Shown: one piece after another, positions 1 through 8,371 of the stretch
Layout of the letters: every line of letters begins with the position of its first letter
How positions within the stretch are numbered: position 1 is the first letter of the stretch
Source: Crocinitomicaceae bacterium
Lineage (GTDB): Bacteria > Bacteroidota > Bacteroidia > Flavobacteriales_D > Sanyastnellaceae
Assembly (NCBI GenBank): GCA_002700285.1
Contig: PACT01000021.1
Span: 9,378 to 52,541 of the forward strand
Length of the DNA: 43,164 bases
Direction: 5' to 3'
Notes under the pieces: model-generated
The model's input: the letters and a program-made list of their open reading frames with translations, nothing else
What the model was told of the DNA's origin: nothing
Databases searched by the model: none
Program-made: the position numbers and the translations under genes

Positions 1-909
1 GCCTTCTAAAAGTGGCCAAGTCATTCGCGTGACTATGCGACGTAATACAGAAATAAATGCCCGGAAATAAATCGCAATGCGAATTAAAAAGTTAAATGAT
101 CTGGCTTGAGAACCTTCAAAATGTTTGGCCGCAAAAATCAACATGGCTTTGTAAAAAATCGACACATAATTCAGAGAGCCCTTCTTTGTGCTCTCACCCT
201 TATAATGAATGATTCTGGTGCCTGTAAAATAATGATTCTCCCACCCTCCTTTCACGATCCTCCAACTGAGATCGATATCTTCTCCGTACATGAAAAAATC
301 TTCATCTAAGACACCTACCTCATCCAACGCTGATTTACGCATCCACATAAACGCGCCACTTAGAACGTCAATTTTGTGATTCTCATCTGCACTTAAATGT
401 CCTGCATAATAGCTGTTCAAGTGCTTGCTTTTCGGTGCCAAACGGAAAAGACCTGAAATCCGACTTAGGGATGCCCAAGGAGTTGGAATCCCCCTTTTAC
501 TCTCAGGAAGGTATTTCCCTGACCCATCAAACATGGGCACGCCCATCCCCCCAAGCTTGGGATTGTCATCGGCAAAGGAGATACATTTTAAAAATGTATC
601 TTCTTGTATGACAGTGTCGGGATTTAAAAGGAGCACGTACTCAGCATTTGAAATATGAATCGCTTGATTATTTGCTTTAGAAAACCCGACATTTTCAGAA
701 TTTTCAATCAAAGTCACCCAGGGAAATCTCTCCTTCACCATGTGACATGTTCCGTCCACCGAAATGTTATCGACTACAAAAACATCAATTTGAGAGAGGT
801 GCGACGACGTTTGGTTTGAATAATGTTCAATCGCTCTCTCAACAGAAATAAGGCATTGCGCAAGGAAATGCTCAACGTTATAACTGACTATAATTACAGA
901 TAACTTCAT
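1..909 (-). CDS. Family 2 glycosyltransferase (partial, C-terminus outside window)
   Basis: The reverse frame from the ATG at 909 stays open to base 1 (303 codons), so the C-terminus lies outside the window. The N-terminus MKLSVIIVSYNVEHFLAQ is the first strand of a GT-A fold. It is followed by a conserved 'VDN' strand and an 'NVGFSKANNQAI' segment, then 'LLNPDT' in the place of the DxD metal/nucleotide-sugar site. Further on, 'FMYGEDIDLSWRI' supplies the acceptor-side acidic residues usual in COG1216 rhamnosyltransferase-like enzymes. A hydrophobic, basic stretch near the window edge may be a membrane-proximal helix. By family it should transfer a sugar from a nucleotide donor to a cell-surface glycan at the cytoplasmic face of the membrane. 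Donor and acceptor cannot be told from the sequence. It starts three bases after the recR stop and is probably cotranscribed with recR. Confidence 0.88.
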   Translation of the reverse strand, partial: MKLSVIIVSYNVEHFLAQCLISVERAIEHYSNQTSSHLSQIDVFVVDNISVDGTCHMVKERFPWVTLIENSENVGFSKANNQAIHISNAEYVLLLNPDTVIQEDTFLKCISFADDNPKLGGMGVPMFDGSGKYLPESKRGIPTPWASLSRISGLFRLAPKSKHLNSYYAGHLSADENHKIDVLSGAFMWMRKSALDEVGVLDEDFFMYGEDIDLSWRIVKGGWENHYFTGTRIIHYKGESTKKGSLNYVSIFYKAMLIFAAKHFEGSQARSFNFLIRIAIYFRAFISVLRRIVTRMTWPLLEG

Positions 910-912
910 TTT

Positions 913-1566
913 CTAGCCCTCATATAAAGTCCTGTTATCCATGGAGCGTGCAAGGGTCGCTTCGTCAGCGTGTTGTAACGCCTCTCCCACAGCAACACCA
1001 CGAGCGAGCGTCGTAATCTTGATGTCGAATGACACCATTTTTTTGTACAAAAAAAACGCCGTCGTATCACCCTCCATTGTAGCTGGCAATGCAAAAATTA
1101 TTTCTGTGGTGCTTTCTGATACAGGGACCTCAGAAAGATCAATTCCGGCATCGGAGTTTGTTTCGGAAAGTCTGCGAATCAATGGATCAATGGTTAAATC
1201 AGATGGACCCACACCATCCATCGGACTAATGACGCCTCCCAAAACATGATACACCCCCCGAAAGGAGCCTACATTTTCTATTGCAAGTAAATCTCTAATG
1301 TCTTCAACCACACAAATGAGGTTCCTATTTCTGGTGGGCGCAGCGCAAATCGAACACGTCACCTGTTCCGTTAAGTTGTGACAAACGTCACACGGCTTCA
1401 CGCCTTCGCTCATGGCGACGATGGCTTCAGCCAATGACCTCACCCTTTCACTGTCACGTCTAAGTAGACTTAAAGCCAGTCGCAACGCGGTTCTACGGCC
1501 TATGCCAGGCAGAGTAGAAATCTGATCGACGGCGGCTTCAATGAGCCGTGAAGGGAGTTGTTGCAC
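913..1566 (-). CDS. recR: Recombination mediator RecR
   Basis: RecR works with RecF and RecO to load RecA at single-strand gaps. The family's features are all present in order: a helix-hairpin-helix (STLPGIGRRTALRLAL), a four-Cys zinc motif (CDVC followed by CSIC), and a Toprim domain (ICVVEDIRDLLAIE, then GVYHVLGG and GVGPSDL). I place the start at the GTG at 1566 (about 217 residues), because the family is normally about 200 residues long and homology begins just after it. The frame stays open upstream to an ATG at 1620 and another at 1644. The ATG at 1620 would overlap the start codon of the divergent symporter, and the 18 or more extra residues do not look like RecR. Its 3' end is three bases from the glycosyltransferase start. 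Confidence 0.93.
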   Translation of the reverse strand: MQQLPSRLIEAAVDQISTLPGIGRRTALRLALSLLRRDSERVRSLAEAIVAMSEGVKPCDVCHNLTEQVTCSICAAPTRNRNLICVVEDIRDLLAIENVGSFRGVYHVLGGVISPMDGVGPSDLTIDPLIRRLSETNSDAGIDLSEVPVSESTTEIIFALPATMEGDTTAFFLYKKMVSFDIKITTLARGVAVGEALQHADEATLARSMDNRTLYEG

Positions 1567-1605
1567 GGTGTAAATATAAAACGCCAATGCCGGTGTTCTA
1601 ACATG

Positions 1606-1613
1606 TAAATTTG
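1606..1613 (+). promoter_or_regulatory. Candidate -7 box (TAAATTTG) of the symporter gene
   Basis: TAAATTTG is an exact match to the Bacteroidota -7 consensus TAnnTTTG and ends five bases before the symporter ATG at 1619. No TTTG is visible at the expected -33 distance. If it is functional, transcription would begin at or next to the ATG, giving a leaderless mRNA. Confidence 0.4.
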
Positions 1614-1618
1614 GGACC

Positions 1619-3085
1619 ATGTCAGCAACTACATTTATTCTCATTTCATGCCTCTACGTTGGGGTGTTATTTTTAATCGGCCACATCACTGGACGGGGTA
1701 AAAAGGCGTCTGACTTTTTCTTGGCAGGAAGAAAGGCGCCTTGGTATGTTGTGGCCTTCGGAATGGTCGGTGCATCACTGAGTGGTGTCACCTTTATTTC
1801 CATTCCTGGCTGGGTAAATACACAAAGTTTCACCTATCTTCAAATGGTCTTGGGCTACATGGTGGGCTATCTCTTTATTATCATTGTGCTTCTCCCTCTT
1901 TACTATCGCTTAGGGCTTACGAGCATCTATACTTACTTGGACCAAAGATTCGGCAATGGCGCCTATAAAACGGGCGCATCATTCTTTATTTTAAGCAGAA
2001 TCATCGGGGCATCTTTCAGACTGTTTCTTGTGGCAATCGTCGTTGAACTTGCCATCCTTGAGCCTTTTTTCTCAAACAGCACAGGGGGTGTTCCTGGTTG
2101 GGCCTTTGCAGCAATTGTCGCTGTCGTGATTGCCATTATTTATACCTATACACGGCAGGGAGGAATGGCCACTGTCATATGGACCGATACAGTACAAACC
2201 GCATGCATGCTGACCGCCGTCATCCTTACTGTACTTGCTATTTCAAATGCAAATGGCGCATCTGTGACAGCAATTCCGGAACTCGTGAAGTCCAGTGGAA
2301 TGACAAAGATATTCGTCTTTGATGACTGGAAAGCAGGCAATCACTTTGTGAAACACTTCCTTGCTGGCGCCTTCGTGTGTATTGCAATGACTGGACTCGA
2401 CCAGGATATGATGCAGAAAAATCTCGCCTGTAAAGATCTCAAAAGCGCGAGATTAAACATGGCCAGTTTCGCTGTGGTTCTCTTCGCTGCAAACATCTTA
2501 TTCCTGTCACTTGGCGCGCTCTTATATCTGCATGCAGGTGCAGAGGGGATTTCAATTCCCGAAGCGACGGATAGGCTTTTCCCAACACTCGCTCTGGGTG
2601 GGTCATTGGGGCCAATGGCGGGCGGCGTTTTCCTCATCGGACTGCTTGCATCTGCATTCAGTTCGGCTGACTCGGCGTTAACGGCACTCACCACTTCTAC
2701 CTGTGTTGATCTCATCGGAACCCAAAAAATGGAAGAAGAAAAAGCCGAGAAAATAAGAAAGACAATTCATTTGGGAATGGCGGGCGTTCTGTTTATTGCA
2801 ATCATGGCATTTAGGGCTGTCAATGACACAAGCGTCGTTGCTGCGCTCTTTACTGCCGCGAATTACACCTACGGTCCCCTTCTTGGTTTGTTTTTCTTCG
2901 GCATCCTATTTAAAAGCAAACCGAGAGAAAAATCAATTCCCTATGTCGCCATTGCTTCGCCTATTGTCTGCTATTTACTTGAGTACTTTTTATCAAAATA
3001 CTGGGGCTTTAGTTTCGGGTTTTCATTGCTTCCAGTAAATGGTGCAATTACTATGCTTGGACTCGCACTCCTTCCGAGGAAATAA
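1619..3085 (+). CDS. Sodium:solute symporter (SSS family)
   Basis: A 488-residue integral membrane protein with about 13 hydrophobic segments and no signal peptide; the N-terminus enters the first membrane helix directly. SSS landmarks are 'SDFFLAGRKAPWYVVAFGMVG' near residues 31-51 (written here as two adjoining motifs, SDFFLAGRK and PWYVVAFGMVG) and 'LLASAFSSADSALTAL' near residues 342-357. The latter holds the SSxDS serines that help form the Na2 site in this fold. The family imports sugars, amino acids, carboxylates, sialic acid or similar solutes with sodium, and the sequence does not identify the substrate. It is divergent from recR. The downstream aminotransferase follows after 39 bases, so they may share a transcript. 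Confidence 0.9.
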   Translation: MSATTFILISCLYVGVLFLIGHITGRGKKASDFFLAGRKAPWYVVAFGMVGASLSGVTFISIPGWVNTQSFTYLQMVLGYMVGYLFIIIVLLPLYYRLGLTSIYTYLDQRFGNGAYKTGASFFILSRIIGASFRLFLVAIVVELAILEPFFSNSTGGVPGWAFAAIVAVVIAIIYTYTRQGGMATVIWTDTVQTACMLTAVILTVLAISNANGASVTAIPELVKSSGMTKIFVFDDWKAGNHFVKHFLAGAFVCIAMTGLDQDMMQKNLACKDLKSARLNMASFAVVLFAANILFLSLGALLYLHAGAEGISIPEATDRLFPTLALGGSLGPMAGGVFLIGLLASAFSSADSALTALTTSTCVDLIGTQKMEEEKAEKIRKTIHLGMAGVLFIAIMAFRAVNDTSVVAALFTAANYTYGPLLGLFFFGILFKSKPREKSIPYVAIASPIVCYLLEYFLSKYWGFSFGFSLLPVNGAITMLGLALLPRK

Positions 3086-3124
3086 CTACCTTTACGGCTT
3101 GAAAAATCGCTTTATTTACTTCTA

Positions 3125-4321
3125 ATGGAAAACCGCACTTCTGATCTTCTTAATCGCCTGTCTGAATCTGCAACAATTGCCATGGCTAGAATGGCTCGTG
3201 AACTCAAAGCGTCTGGAGTTGACGTCATATCACTTTCTTTGGGAGAGCCTGACTTCGATACGCCTGCTGTATTAAAACAAGCTGGGATTGATGCCATCAA
3301 TGCAAATGAGACCCACTACACACCCGTTCCTGGGACACCTAGAATAAGAGAAGCCATTTCAAAGAAATTCAAAAGGGACAATGGACTTGACTATGCGCCA
3401 GACCAAATCGTCGTCAGTACAGGCGCAAAGCAATCTCTTGCAAACGTTGTATTAAGCTTGGTCAATCCAGGGGACGAAGTTATCCTTCCTGCACCCTATT
3501 GGGTAAGCTATGAGGAAATCGTCAAAGTCGCAGGGGGAATTCCCGTGATTATTCCTACGACCATTAAGGATGACTACAAAATCAATCCTGAAGCGCTAGA
3601 GGCTGCGATTAATGAGAAAACGAGACTTGTCATCTATAGCTCACCGTGCAATCCTTCAGGCTCCGTCTATAGCCAAGAAGAAACTGCAGCAATCGCTGAC
3701 GTACTGCGAAAGCATGACCAGGTATTTACAATCTCTGACGAGATTTACGAACTCATCAATTTCACGCCACGACATGCAAGCTTGGCTGCTGAACCTGGCA
3801 TGATTGAGAGAGTGATCACTGTCAATGGTGTTTCAAAAGGATTTGCAATGACCGGCTGGCGACTTGGATATATGGGCGCACCCAAATGGATCGCTGCCGC
3901 TTGCACAAAAATACAAGGACAATTTACATCTGCACCGTGTAGCATTACTCAAGCAGCTGCAGCTGAAGCCGTTGATCAAGACCCCTCAATTGCAAACTCT
4001 ATGCTCGAAGCCTTTCTCAGAAGAAGAAATGCGATGCATGCCGATTTAAGTCAAGTTCCTGGAATAAAACTGAACCTTCCCATGGGTGCGTTTTATTTGT
4101 TTCCGGACATCAGCGATCTTTTTGGCCTTAGCTATGGGGGAAAAACACTGAACAACTCCGAAGATGTAGCGATGTACCTCATTGAAGAAGCACATGTGGC
4201 TACAGTGAGTGGCGCTGCTTTTGGGACGCCCGAATGCATTCGTATCAGTTATGCAGCTTCAGATGAGGTTCTGGCGGAAGCTGTTCGCAGGATTGATGCC
4301 GCCGTCAGAAAACTTTCATAA
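3125..4321 (+). CDS. aspC: PLP-dependent aminotransferase, aspartate aminotransferase (Ib) type
   Basis: A 398-residue fold-type I aminotransferase. The PLP lysine is K238 in 'SKGFAMTGWRLGY'. The pyridine-nitrogen aspartate is in 'SDEIYE' (about D205), the NPSG cofactor loop is at about 176-179, and a C-terminal 'CIRISYA' carries the arginine that binds the substrate alpha-carboxylate. An early 'LSLGEPDFDTP' is the usual substrate-binding loop. Length and motifs fit bacterial class Ib aspartate aminotransferases, which make aspartate from oxaloacetate and glutamate; some also take prephenate or aromatic amino acids. The exact amino-group donor cannot be assigned here. The heptose kinase gene begins about 40 bases downstream in the same direction. 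Confidence 0.88.
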   Translation: MENRTSDLLNRLSESATIAMARMARELKASGVDVISLSLGEPDFDTPAVLKQAGIDAINANETHYTPVPGTPRIREAISKKFKRDNGLDYAPDQIVVSTGAKQSLANVVLSLVNPGDEVILPAPYWVSYEEIVKVAGGIPVIIPTTIKDDYKINPEALEAAINEKTRLVIYSSPCNPSGSVYSQEETAAIADVLRKHDQVFTISDEIYELINFTPRHASLAAEPGMIERVITVNGVSKGFAMTGWRLGYMGAPKWIAAACTKIQGQFTSAPCSITQAAAAEAVDQDPSIANSMLEAFLRRRNAMHADLSQVPGIKLNLPMGAFYLFPDISDLFGLSYGGKTLNNSEDVAMYLIEEAHVATVSGAAFGTPECIRISYAASDEVLAEAVRRIDAAVRKLS

Positions 4322-4360
4322 TTGACAATGGGTGACGTCAAACATTTGACTCAAACAAAC

Positions 4361-5335
4361 ATGACCAAACAAGAAGCACTACACAACATTTCTAACCTTA
4401 GCGCGCTTGTGGTAGGTGATGTCATGATGGATGCATACTTGTTTGGAAAAGTGGAACGCAACAGCCCTGAAGCACCTGTGCCTGTTGTCATGATGACGGG
4501 TCGGGACGAGAGAGCAGGTGGAGCGGCAAACGTCGCACGTAATGTTCAAGCACTGGGTGCACACGTTCATCTTGCTACTGTAATAGGAGATGATCCCGCA
4601 GGGATTCGTTTGCTTGAACTTTTCAAAGCGCGGGGAATGGGCATCGAAGGGTGTATGCTTTCAAAGGGACGACCTACGACAGTGAAGACACGAATTATCA
4701 AGGATGAAGCGCATATGCTCAGGGTAGATGAAGAAACCGATGAAGAAATCTCTTCAGAACTTTCTGCATCCCTCCTGTCTTCTTGCATTTCTATTCTAGA
4801 CAATAATACAATCGACGTCATTATTTTTGAGGATTATGACAAAGGCGTCCTCACGCAAGCATTAATTTCGGGGCTCATAGGAGAAGCCAAAACACGTAAC
4901 ATCCCTGTTGCTGTAGATCCCAAATTCAAGGGATTTCTCAATTATCCTGGAGTTGATTTGTTCAAGCCAAACCTCAAAGAACTCCGTGAAGGTCTCAAAC
5001 GCGCGGTCGACATCCCAGAAGGATTGCCATCTGCGATAGAAGCATTACATGAAAAAACACATCCGATTGTTTCTCTTACGACACTAGGGCGCTTCGGCAT
5101 GTGGGTTCACGCACCATCTGAGGGCGAGGTCCACACGCATTTCCCATGCCGTCCAAGCAAGATAATCGATGTCAGTGGCGCTGGGGACACGGTCATTGCG
5201 ACAGCTGCACTGATGTTGGCTTCAGGTGCTTCTCCTTCGCATATCGCTGAAACCGCAAACATCGCAGGCGGTCTTGTTTGCGAGCATAGTGGAGTCGTTA
5301 CAGTCGATTTAAATACACTTTTATCTGAAATATGA
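4361..5335 (+). CDS. rfaE1: D-glycero-beta-D-manno-heptose-7-phosphate kinase (HldE N-domain / RfaE1)
   Basis: A PfkB/ribokinase-family kinase of 324 residues. It starts with the RfaE-type 'LSALVVGDVMMDAYLFG', then 'ERAGGAANVARN' (sugar-binding loop). Near residues 273-276 it has 'DVSGAGDT', the PfkB signature with the catalytic aspartate. It ends without the nucleotidyltransferase domain of full-length HldE, so it is the stand-alone kinase form; the adenylyltransferase would be a separate gene elsewhere. The enzyme phosphorylates heptose 7-phosphate at O1 on the way to ADP-heptose for LPS core or other surface glycans. I chose the ATG at 4361 because homology begins there; an in-frame ATG at 4328 and TTG at 4322 would add 11-13 residues and abut the aminotransferase stop. 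Confidence 0.88.
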   Translation: MTKQEALHNISNLSALVVGDVMMDAYLFGKVERNSPEAPVPVVMMTGRDERAGGAANVARNVQALGAHVHLATVIGDDPAGIRLLELFKARGMGIEGCMLSKGRPTTVKTRIIKDEAHMLRVDEETDEEISSELSASLLSSCISILDNNTIDVIIFEDYDKGVLTQALISGLIGEAKTRNIPVAVDPKFKGFLNYPGVDLFKPNLKELREGLKRAVDIPEGLPSAIEALHEKTHPIVSLTTLGRFGMWVHAPSEGEVHTHFPCRPSKIIDVSGAGDTVIATAALMLASGASPSHIAETANIAGGLVCEHSGVVTVDLNTLLSEI

Positions 5336-5393
5336 CGCGTGTCCAATTATTACCACAACTCATTCTGTAAACGGTTAATTTGAACTGAAATTC

Positions 5394-6149
5394 ATGGGAA
5401 CAAAAGTCACTCCGTATACGTCTCCTGAAGAGGAAGACAAGAAAAAACAAGTCCAAAGAATGTTCGACAGCATCGCGCATCGCTATGACTTTTTAAATCA
5501 CTTCTTTTCAATGGGAATTGATGTGCTTTGGCGCAAGCGATGCATCCGAATTTTAAAGCGCGAAGAGGTGGCTCCAAAGACCATCATTGACATGGCAACT
5601 GGTACTGGAGATTTTGCAATTGAAGCCATACGAATGGGTCTAGAAGCACAAATAACCGGCATTGACATTTCTCAAGGAATGCTCGATGTAGGTGTCAATA
5701 AATTAAAATCAAAAGGCCTTACAAATAGTATAACATTGATACAAGGAGACTCCGAAAACCTTCCATTTAAAGATGCATCTTTTGAGGCATACACGGTCGC
5801 ATTTGGTGTGCGGAATTTTGAAAACCTAGACCGTGGACTCTCAGAAATGTATCGTGTACTTGCGCCAAACTCACTTACAGTTATACTAGAATTTAGTAAA
5901 CCTAAGGTATTCCCTGTCAAGCAGTTATTTGGCTTTTATTTTAAACATATCATGCCGACTCTTGGGAAACTTGTTTCCAAAGATCCTGCAGCATATACCT
6001 ACTTGCCAGAAAGTGTACAGGCATTTCCTGAAGGACGAGATTTCCTGGATCGTCTTGCCTCAGTAGGCTTTGAAGGTCTAAGCGCTACCCCTCTGACTGG
6101 AGGGATTGCGAGTATTTATGTCGGACGCAAGCCTGCCTCTGCCAAATGA
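5394..6149 (+). CDS. ubiE: Demethylmenaquinone methyltransferase UbiE/MenG
   Basis: A 251-residue SAM-dependent class I methyltransferase. The UbiE signature region 'MFDSIAHRYDFLNHFFSMG' is followed by 'WRKR' (residues about 24-47). The SAM loop is 'DMATGTGDFAIE', and 'FGVRNFENLDRGLSE' is the second family signature. The enzyme adds the methyl group to demethylmenaquinone in the last step of menaquinone synthesis, the main respiratory quinone of Bacteroidota, at the inner face of the membrane. Its stop codon overlaps the start of aroA by four bases (ATGA), so translation is probably coupled. Both enzymes draw on the shikimate/chorismate route. Confidence 0.95.
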   Translation: MGTKVTPYTSPEEEDKKKQVQRMFDSIAHRYDFLNHFFSMGIDVLWRKRCIRILKREEVAPKTIIDMATGTGDFAIEAIRMGLEAQITGIDISQGMLDVGVNKLKSKGLTNSITLIQGDSENLPFKDASFEAYTVAFGVRNFENLDRGLSEMYRVLAPNSLTVILEFSKPKVFPVKQLFGFYFKHIMPTLGKLVSKDPAAYTYLPESVQAFPEGRDFLDRLASVGFEGLSATPLTGGIASIYVGRKPASAK

Positions 6150-7426
6150 TTCTTCGCGTAACACCAAGCACACTGTCAGGAGACATCGCTGTGCCTCCTT
6201 CTAAAAGCCTAAGCGCTCGATTCATTGCAGCTTCCCTTCTTGCAGATTCACCTTCAATGATACATGGAATAAGTGAAAGTGACGATACAACTTCTGCACT
6301 AGAAATGGCTGCTGTTCTAGGTGCAGAAATTGAGCTTGGAAAAGAAGCCATTCGCATCACACCCACCCCGGGTGGAATACCTCGACCTCGGTCAAAAGAA
6401 CTCAACGCCGGTGAATCAGGGCTTGCAGCCCGAATGTTCGCTCCCATTGCGGCACTGGCGAATACGTCCATCTTGTTAACGGGGAAGGGAACATTGTTGT
6501 CTCGGCCCATCGAAATGGTCACTGATGGATTGCATAAATTAGGTGTATCCTGTGCTGCATCGCTTAGTTTACCTTTTGAATTAGAAGGTCCACTGGTCGG
6601 TGGAGAAATTCATCTTGATGGTAGTGCCAGCTCACAGTTCCTCACGGGGCTTCTGCTGGCATTACCGTATGCTGAGAATGATTCTAAAGTCACAGTTAAA
6701 AGTCTTACGTCCCGTCCCTACATTGACATGACGCTTGAAGTTCTGCGAACGTTTGATCTCGATTACACCCATGATATATCTGAAGAAATTGATGTTTTTC
6801 ATATCCCTTCATGCCAAAGCGGGCGTGGTGGAAACTATAGCATTGATGGCGACTGGAGCGCCGCCGCCACACTTTTGGTGTTGGGGGCACTATGCGCACA
6901 ACCCGATTTAGAAGTGACAGGGATAAGAGGTGACTTTACCCAAGCTGATTCAGGCATTAAGGGTGCCTTGCTTTTTGCAGGATATCATATTTTAGGTACT
7001 GACGAGGGATTGAGCATTAAGAAAAAACAGCCCAGAGCTTTTAATCTTGACCTTACAAATGCGCCAGACCTCTTCCCTGTTCTTGCGGCTTTGGCTTGCT
7101 TCAGCAACAAACCCTCAAGGTTAAGTGGGGCACATAGACTCGTAGGCAAGGAGTCTGACAGAGCGTCCGTTCTCATCTCAGAATTTGCAAAAGCGGGAAT
7201 TACGATCGAACGTGACAAGGACGATCTCATTGTCCACCCCGGAAAAACCAAGGCATGCAGAATCAATCCACATGGAGATCATCGCATCGTGATGGCCGCA
7301 GCTATCTTGGGATGTGCAGGAGGTGCGGAAGTGGAAATTTTAAATGCGGAATGTGTTGCTAAAAGCTATCCCACCTTCTTTGACGATCTCGCTTCTATAG
7401 GTGGTATCATTCAAGAAGTTAAATAA
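6146..7426 (+). CDS. aroA: 3-phosphoshikimate 1-carboxyvinyltransferase (EPSP synthase)
   Basis: A 426-residue EPSP synthase, which joins phosphoenolpyruvate to shikimate 3-phosphate in the shikimate pathway. Residues matching known active-site positions are visible: K and R in 'PPSKSLSARF', 'SASSQFLTG' (shikimate phosphate binding), the Asp in 'NAPDLFPVLA', the E and R of 'KESDRA', 'HGDHRIVMAA', and the Lys of 'CVAKSYPTF'. The PEP loop reads 'NAGESGLAARMFAP' rather than the enterobacterial 'GNAGTAMR'. This is a divergent form with Glu-Ser where Gly-Thr is usual. It overlaps ubiE by four bases. It ends 35 bases from the convergent membrane-protein gene. Confidence 0.95.
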   Translation: MILRVTPSTLSGDIAVPPSKSLSARFIAASLLADSPSMIHGISESDDTTSALEMAAVLGAEIELGKEAIRITPTPGGIPRPRSKELNAGESGLAARMFAPIAALANTSILLTGKGTLLSRPIEMVTDGLHKLGVSCAASLSLPFELEGPLVGGEIHLDGSASSQFLTGLLLALPYAENDSKVTVKSLTSRPYIDMTLEVLRTFDLDYTHDISEEIDVFHIPSCQSGRGGNYSIDGDWSAAATLLVLGALCAQPDLEVTGIRGDFTQADSGIKGALLFAGYHILGTDEGLSIKKKQPRAFNLDLTNAPDLFPVLAALACFSNKPSRLSGAHRLVGKESDRASVLISEFAKAGITIERDKDDLIVHPGKTKACRINPHGDHRIVMAAAILGCAGGAEVEILNAECVAKSYPTFFDDLASIGGIIQEVK

Positions 7427-7461
7427 CACCCTGCCGCGATTTGACGTACTGTGGTCTGCTC

Positions 7462-8304
7462 TCACTCAGGACGTGAAATCTTTCCATCTCCCTTTAATGC
7501 AAGTACCGCAGCCACGGTTGCCAAAGCAGGCGCGAAAATGGGAGCAAGCGTAAAGTTCACGATGGGAATGGCCATCCAAATCGCAAAAGGAACACCTATT
7601 CCAACAGCCAATCTTCGGAATTTAAAAGCCAGGCCTAACGAACCAAAAGCACCCACATCTTCTCTTTCCCATACATAGTCTAGTGCCGCTGCTCCATAGA
7701 AGAAAGCACCAATTATAAATGCAAAAATCACTTCAAGCGGGGTGAGGAAAGGAAGCAATACAGGGAAGACCCATCCAGCAAAAAGAGCAATGACCAACAA
7801 AAGGAACGCAAGAAACAATTCTATAAATAAATAAAGAAACGCTGTCCGGATGCCGCGAAAAACCTCACTAATAAATTTCTTTAAAGAGAAAGGACGCTTC
7901 ACGCCTGTTATTTTTTCTTCAGTAACATCGGATATGACAGACATGACAGGCCCCAGAAAAGCCAGCACGAAATATTTCAATAATTTGATCTTCAGCCAGA
8001 ACAGCCCTACCCAAATCACAATACTCAACATGTAAGACCCTATGGCTCTGAATACTTCCTCAATGCAATCCATAACAATCATCCCTTCTCCACAAACATC
8101 CATAGAATGTTCCCCAAATGTATCCGTATACAGGCGGTCCGCAGAATCAACGGCCATATCTATAAGTGCAAAAGCACCATAGCTCAAAGCAAGCGTTAGA
8201 AAAAATGCGGGAAGGAACCATAGCAGCATGTTATTCTTAATCATATAAGGGAGCGCCTTAAAAGAAGTTCGAATACCATCTGAGAAGCCATGCGTAATTT
8301 TCAT
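7462..8304 (-). CDS. EI24/CysZ-like multi-pass membrane protein
   Basis: A 280-residue protein with about four to six hydrophobic helices. They lie at residues about 25-52, 90-125 (two close segments), 155-205 (long, probably two) and 230-268. An amphipathic, basic N-terminus (FSDGIRTSFKALPYMIKNN) precedes them. The layout resembles the EI24 (PF07264) family, which includes the sulfate permease CysZ. No catalytic motif is visible, and sulfate transport should not be assumed because many Bacteroidota EI24 proteins have no known role. It is divergent from mpl (67 bases between starts) and convergent with aroA. Confidence 0.72.
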   Translation of the reverse strand: MKITHGFSDGIRTSFKALPYMIKNNMLLWFLPAFFLTLALSYGAFALIDMAVDSADRLYTDTFGEHSMDVCGEGMIVMDCIEEVFRAIGSYMLSIVIWVGLFWLKIKLLKYFVLAFLGPVMSVISDVTEEKITGVKRPFSLKKFISEVFRGIRTAFLYLFIELFLAFLLLVIALFAGWVFPVLLPFLTPLEVIFAFIIGAFFYGAAALDYVWEREDVGAFGSLGLAFKFRRLAVGIGVPFAIWMAIPIVNFTLAPIFAPALATVAAVLALKGDGKISRPE

Positions 8305-8371
8305 AAGCGCAATGTGGGAAAAAGGTTTTTAATAACGCAAAAGTGAGGATACAAATGTTCAACTTTACCAT

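Noticed and set aside
2341-2715. A 124-codon open frame on the minus strand inside the symporter gene
   Set aside because: It lies opposite a well-conserved SSS coding region, has no recognisable domain, and its composition reflects the reverse complement of hydrophobic codons.
7451-7678. A 75-codon plus-strand open frame starting just after aroA
   Set aside because: It is antisense to the EI24 membrane protein gene, and its Ala/Lys/Pro-rich sequence mirrors that gene's C-terminus.
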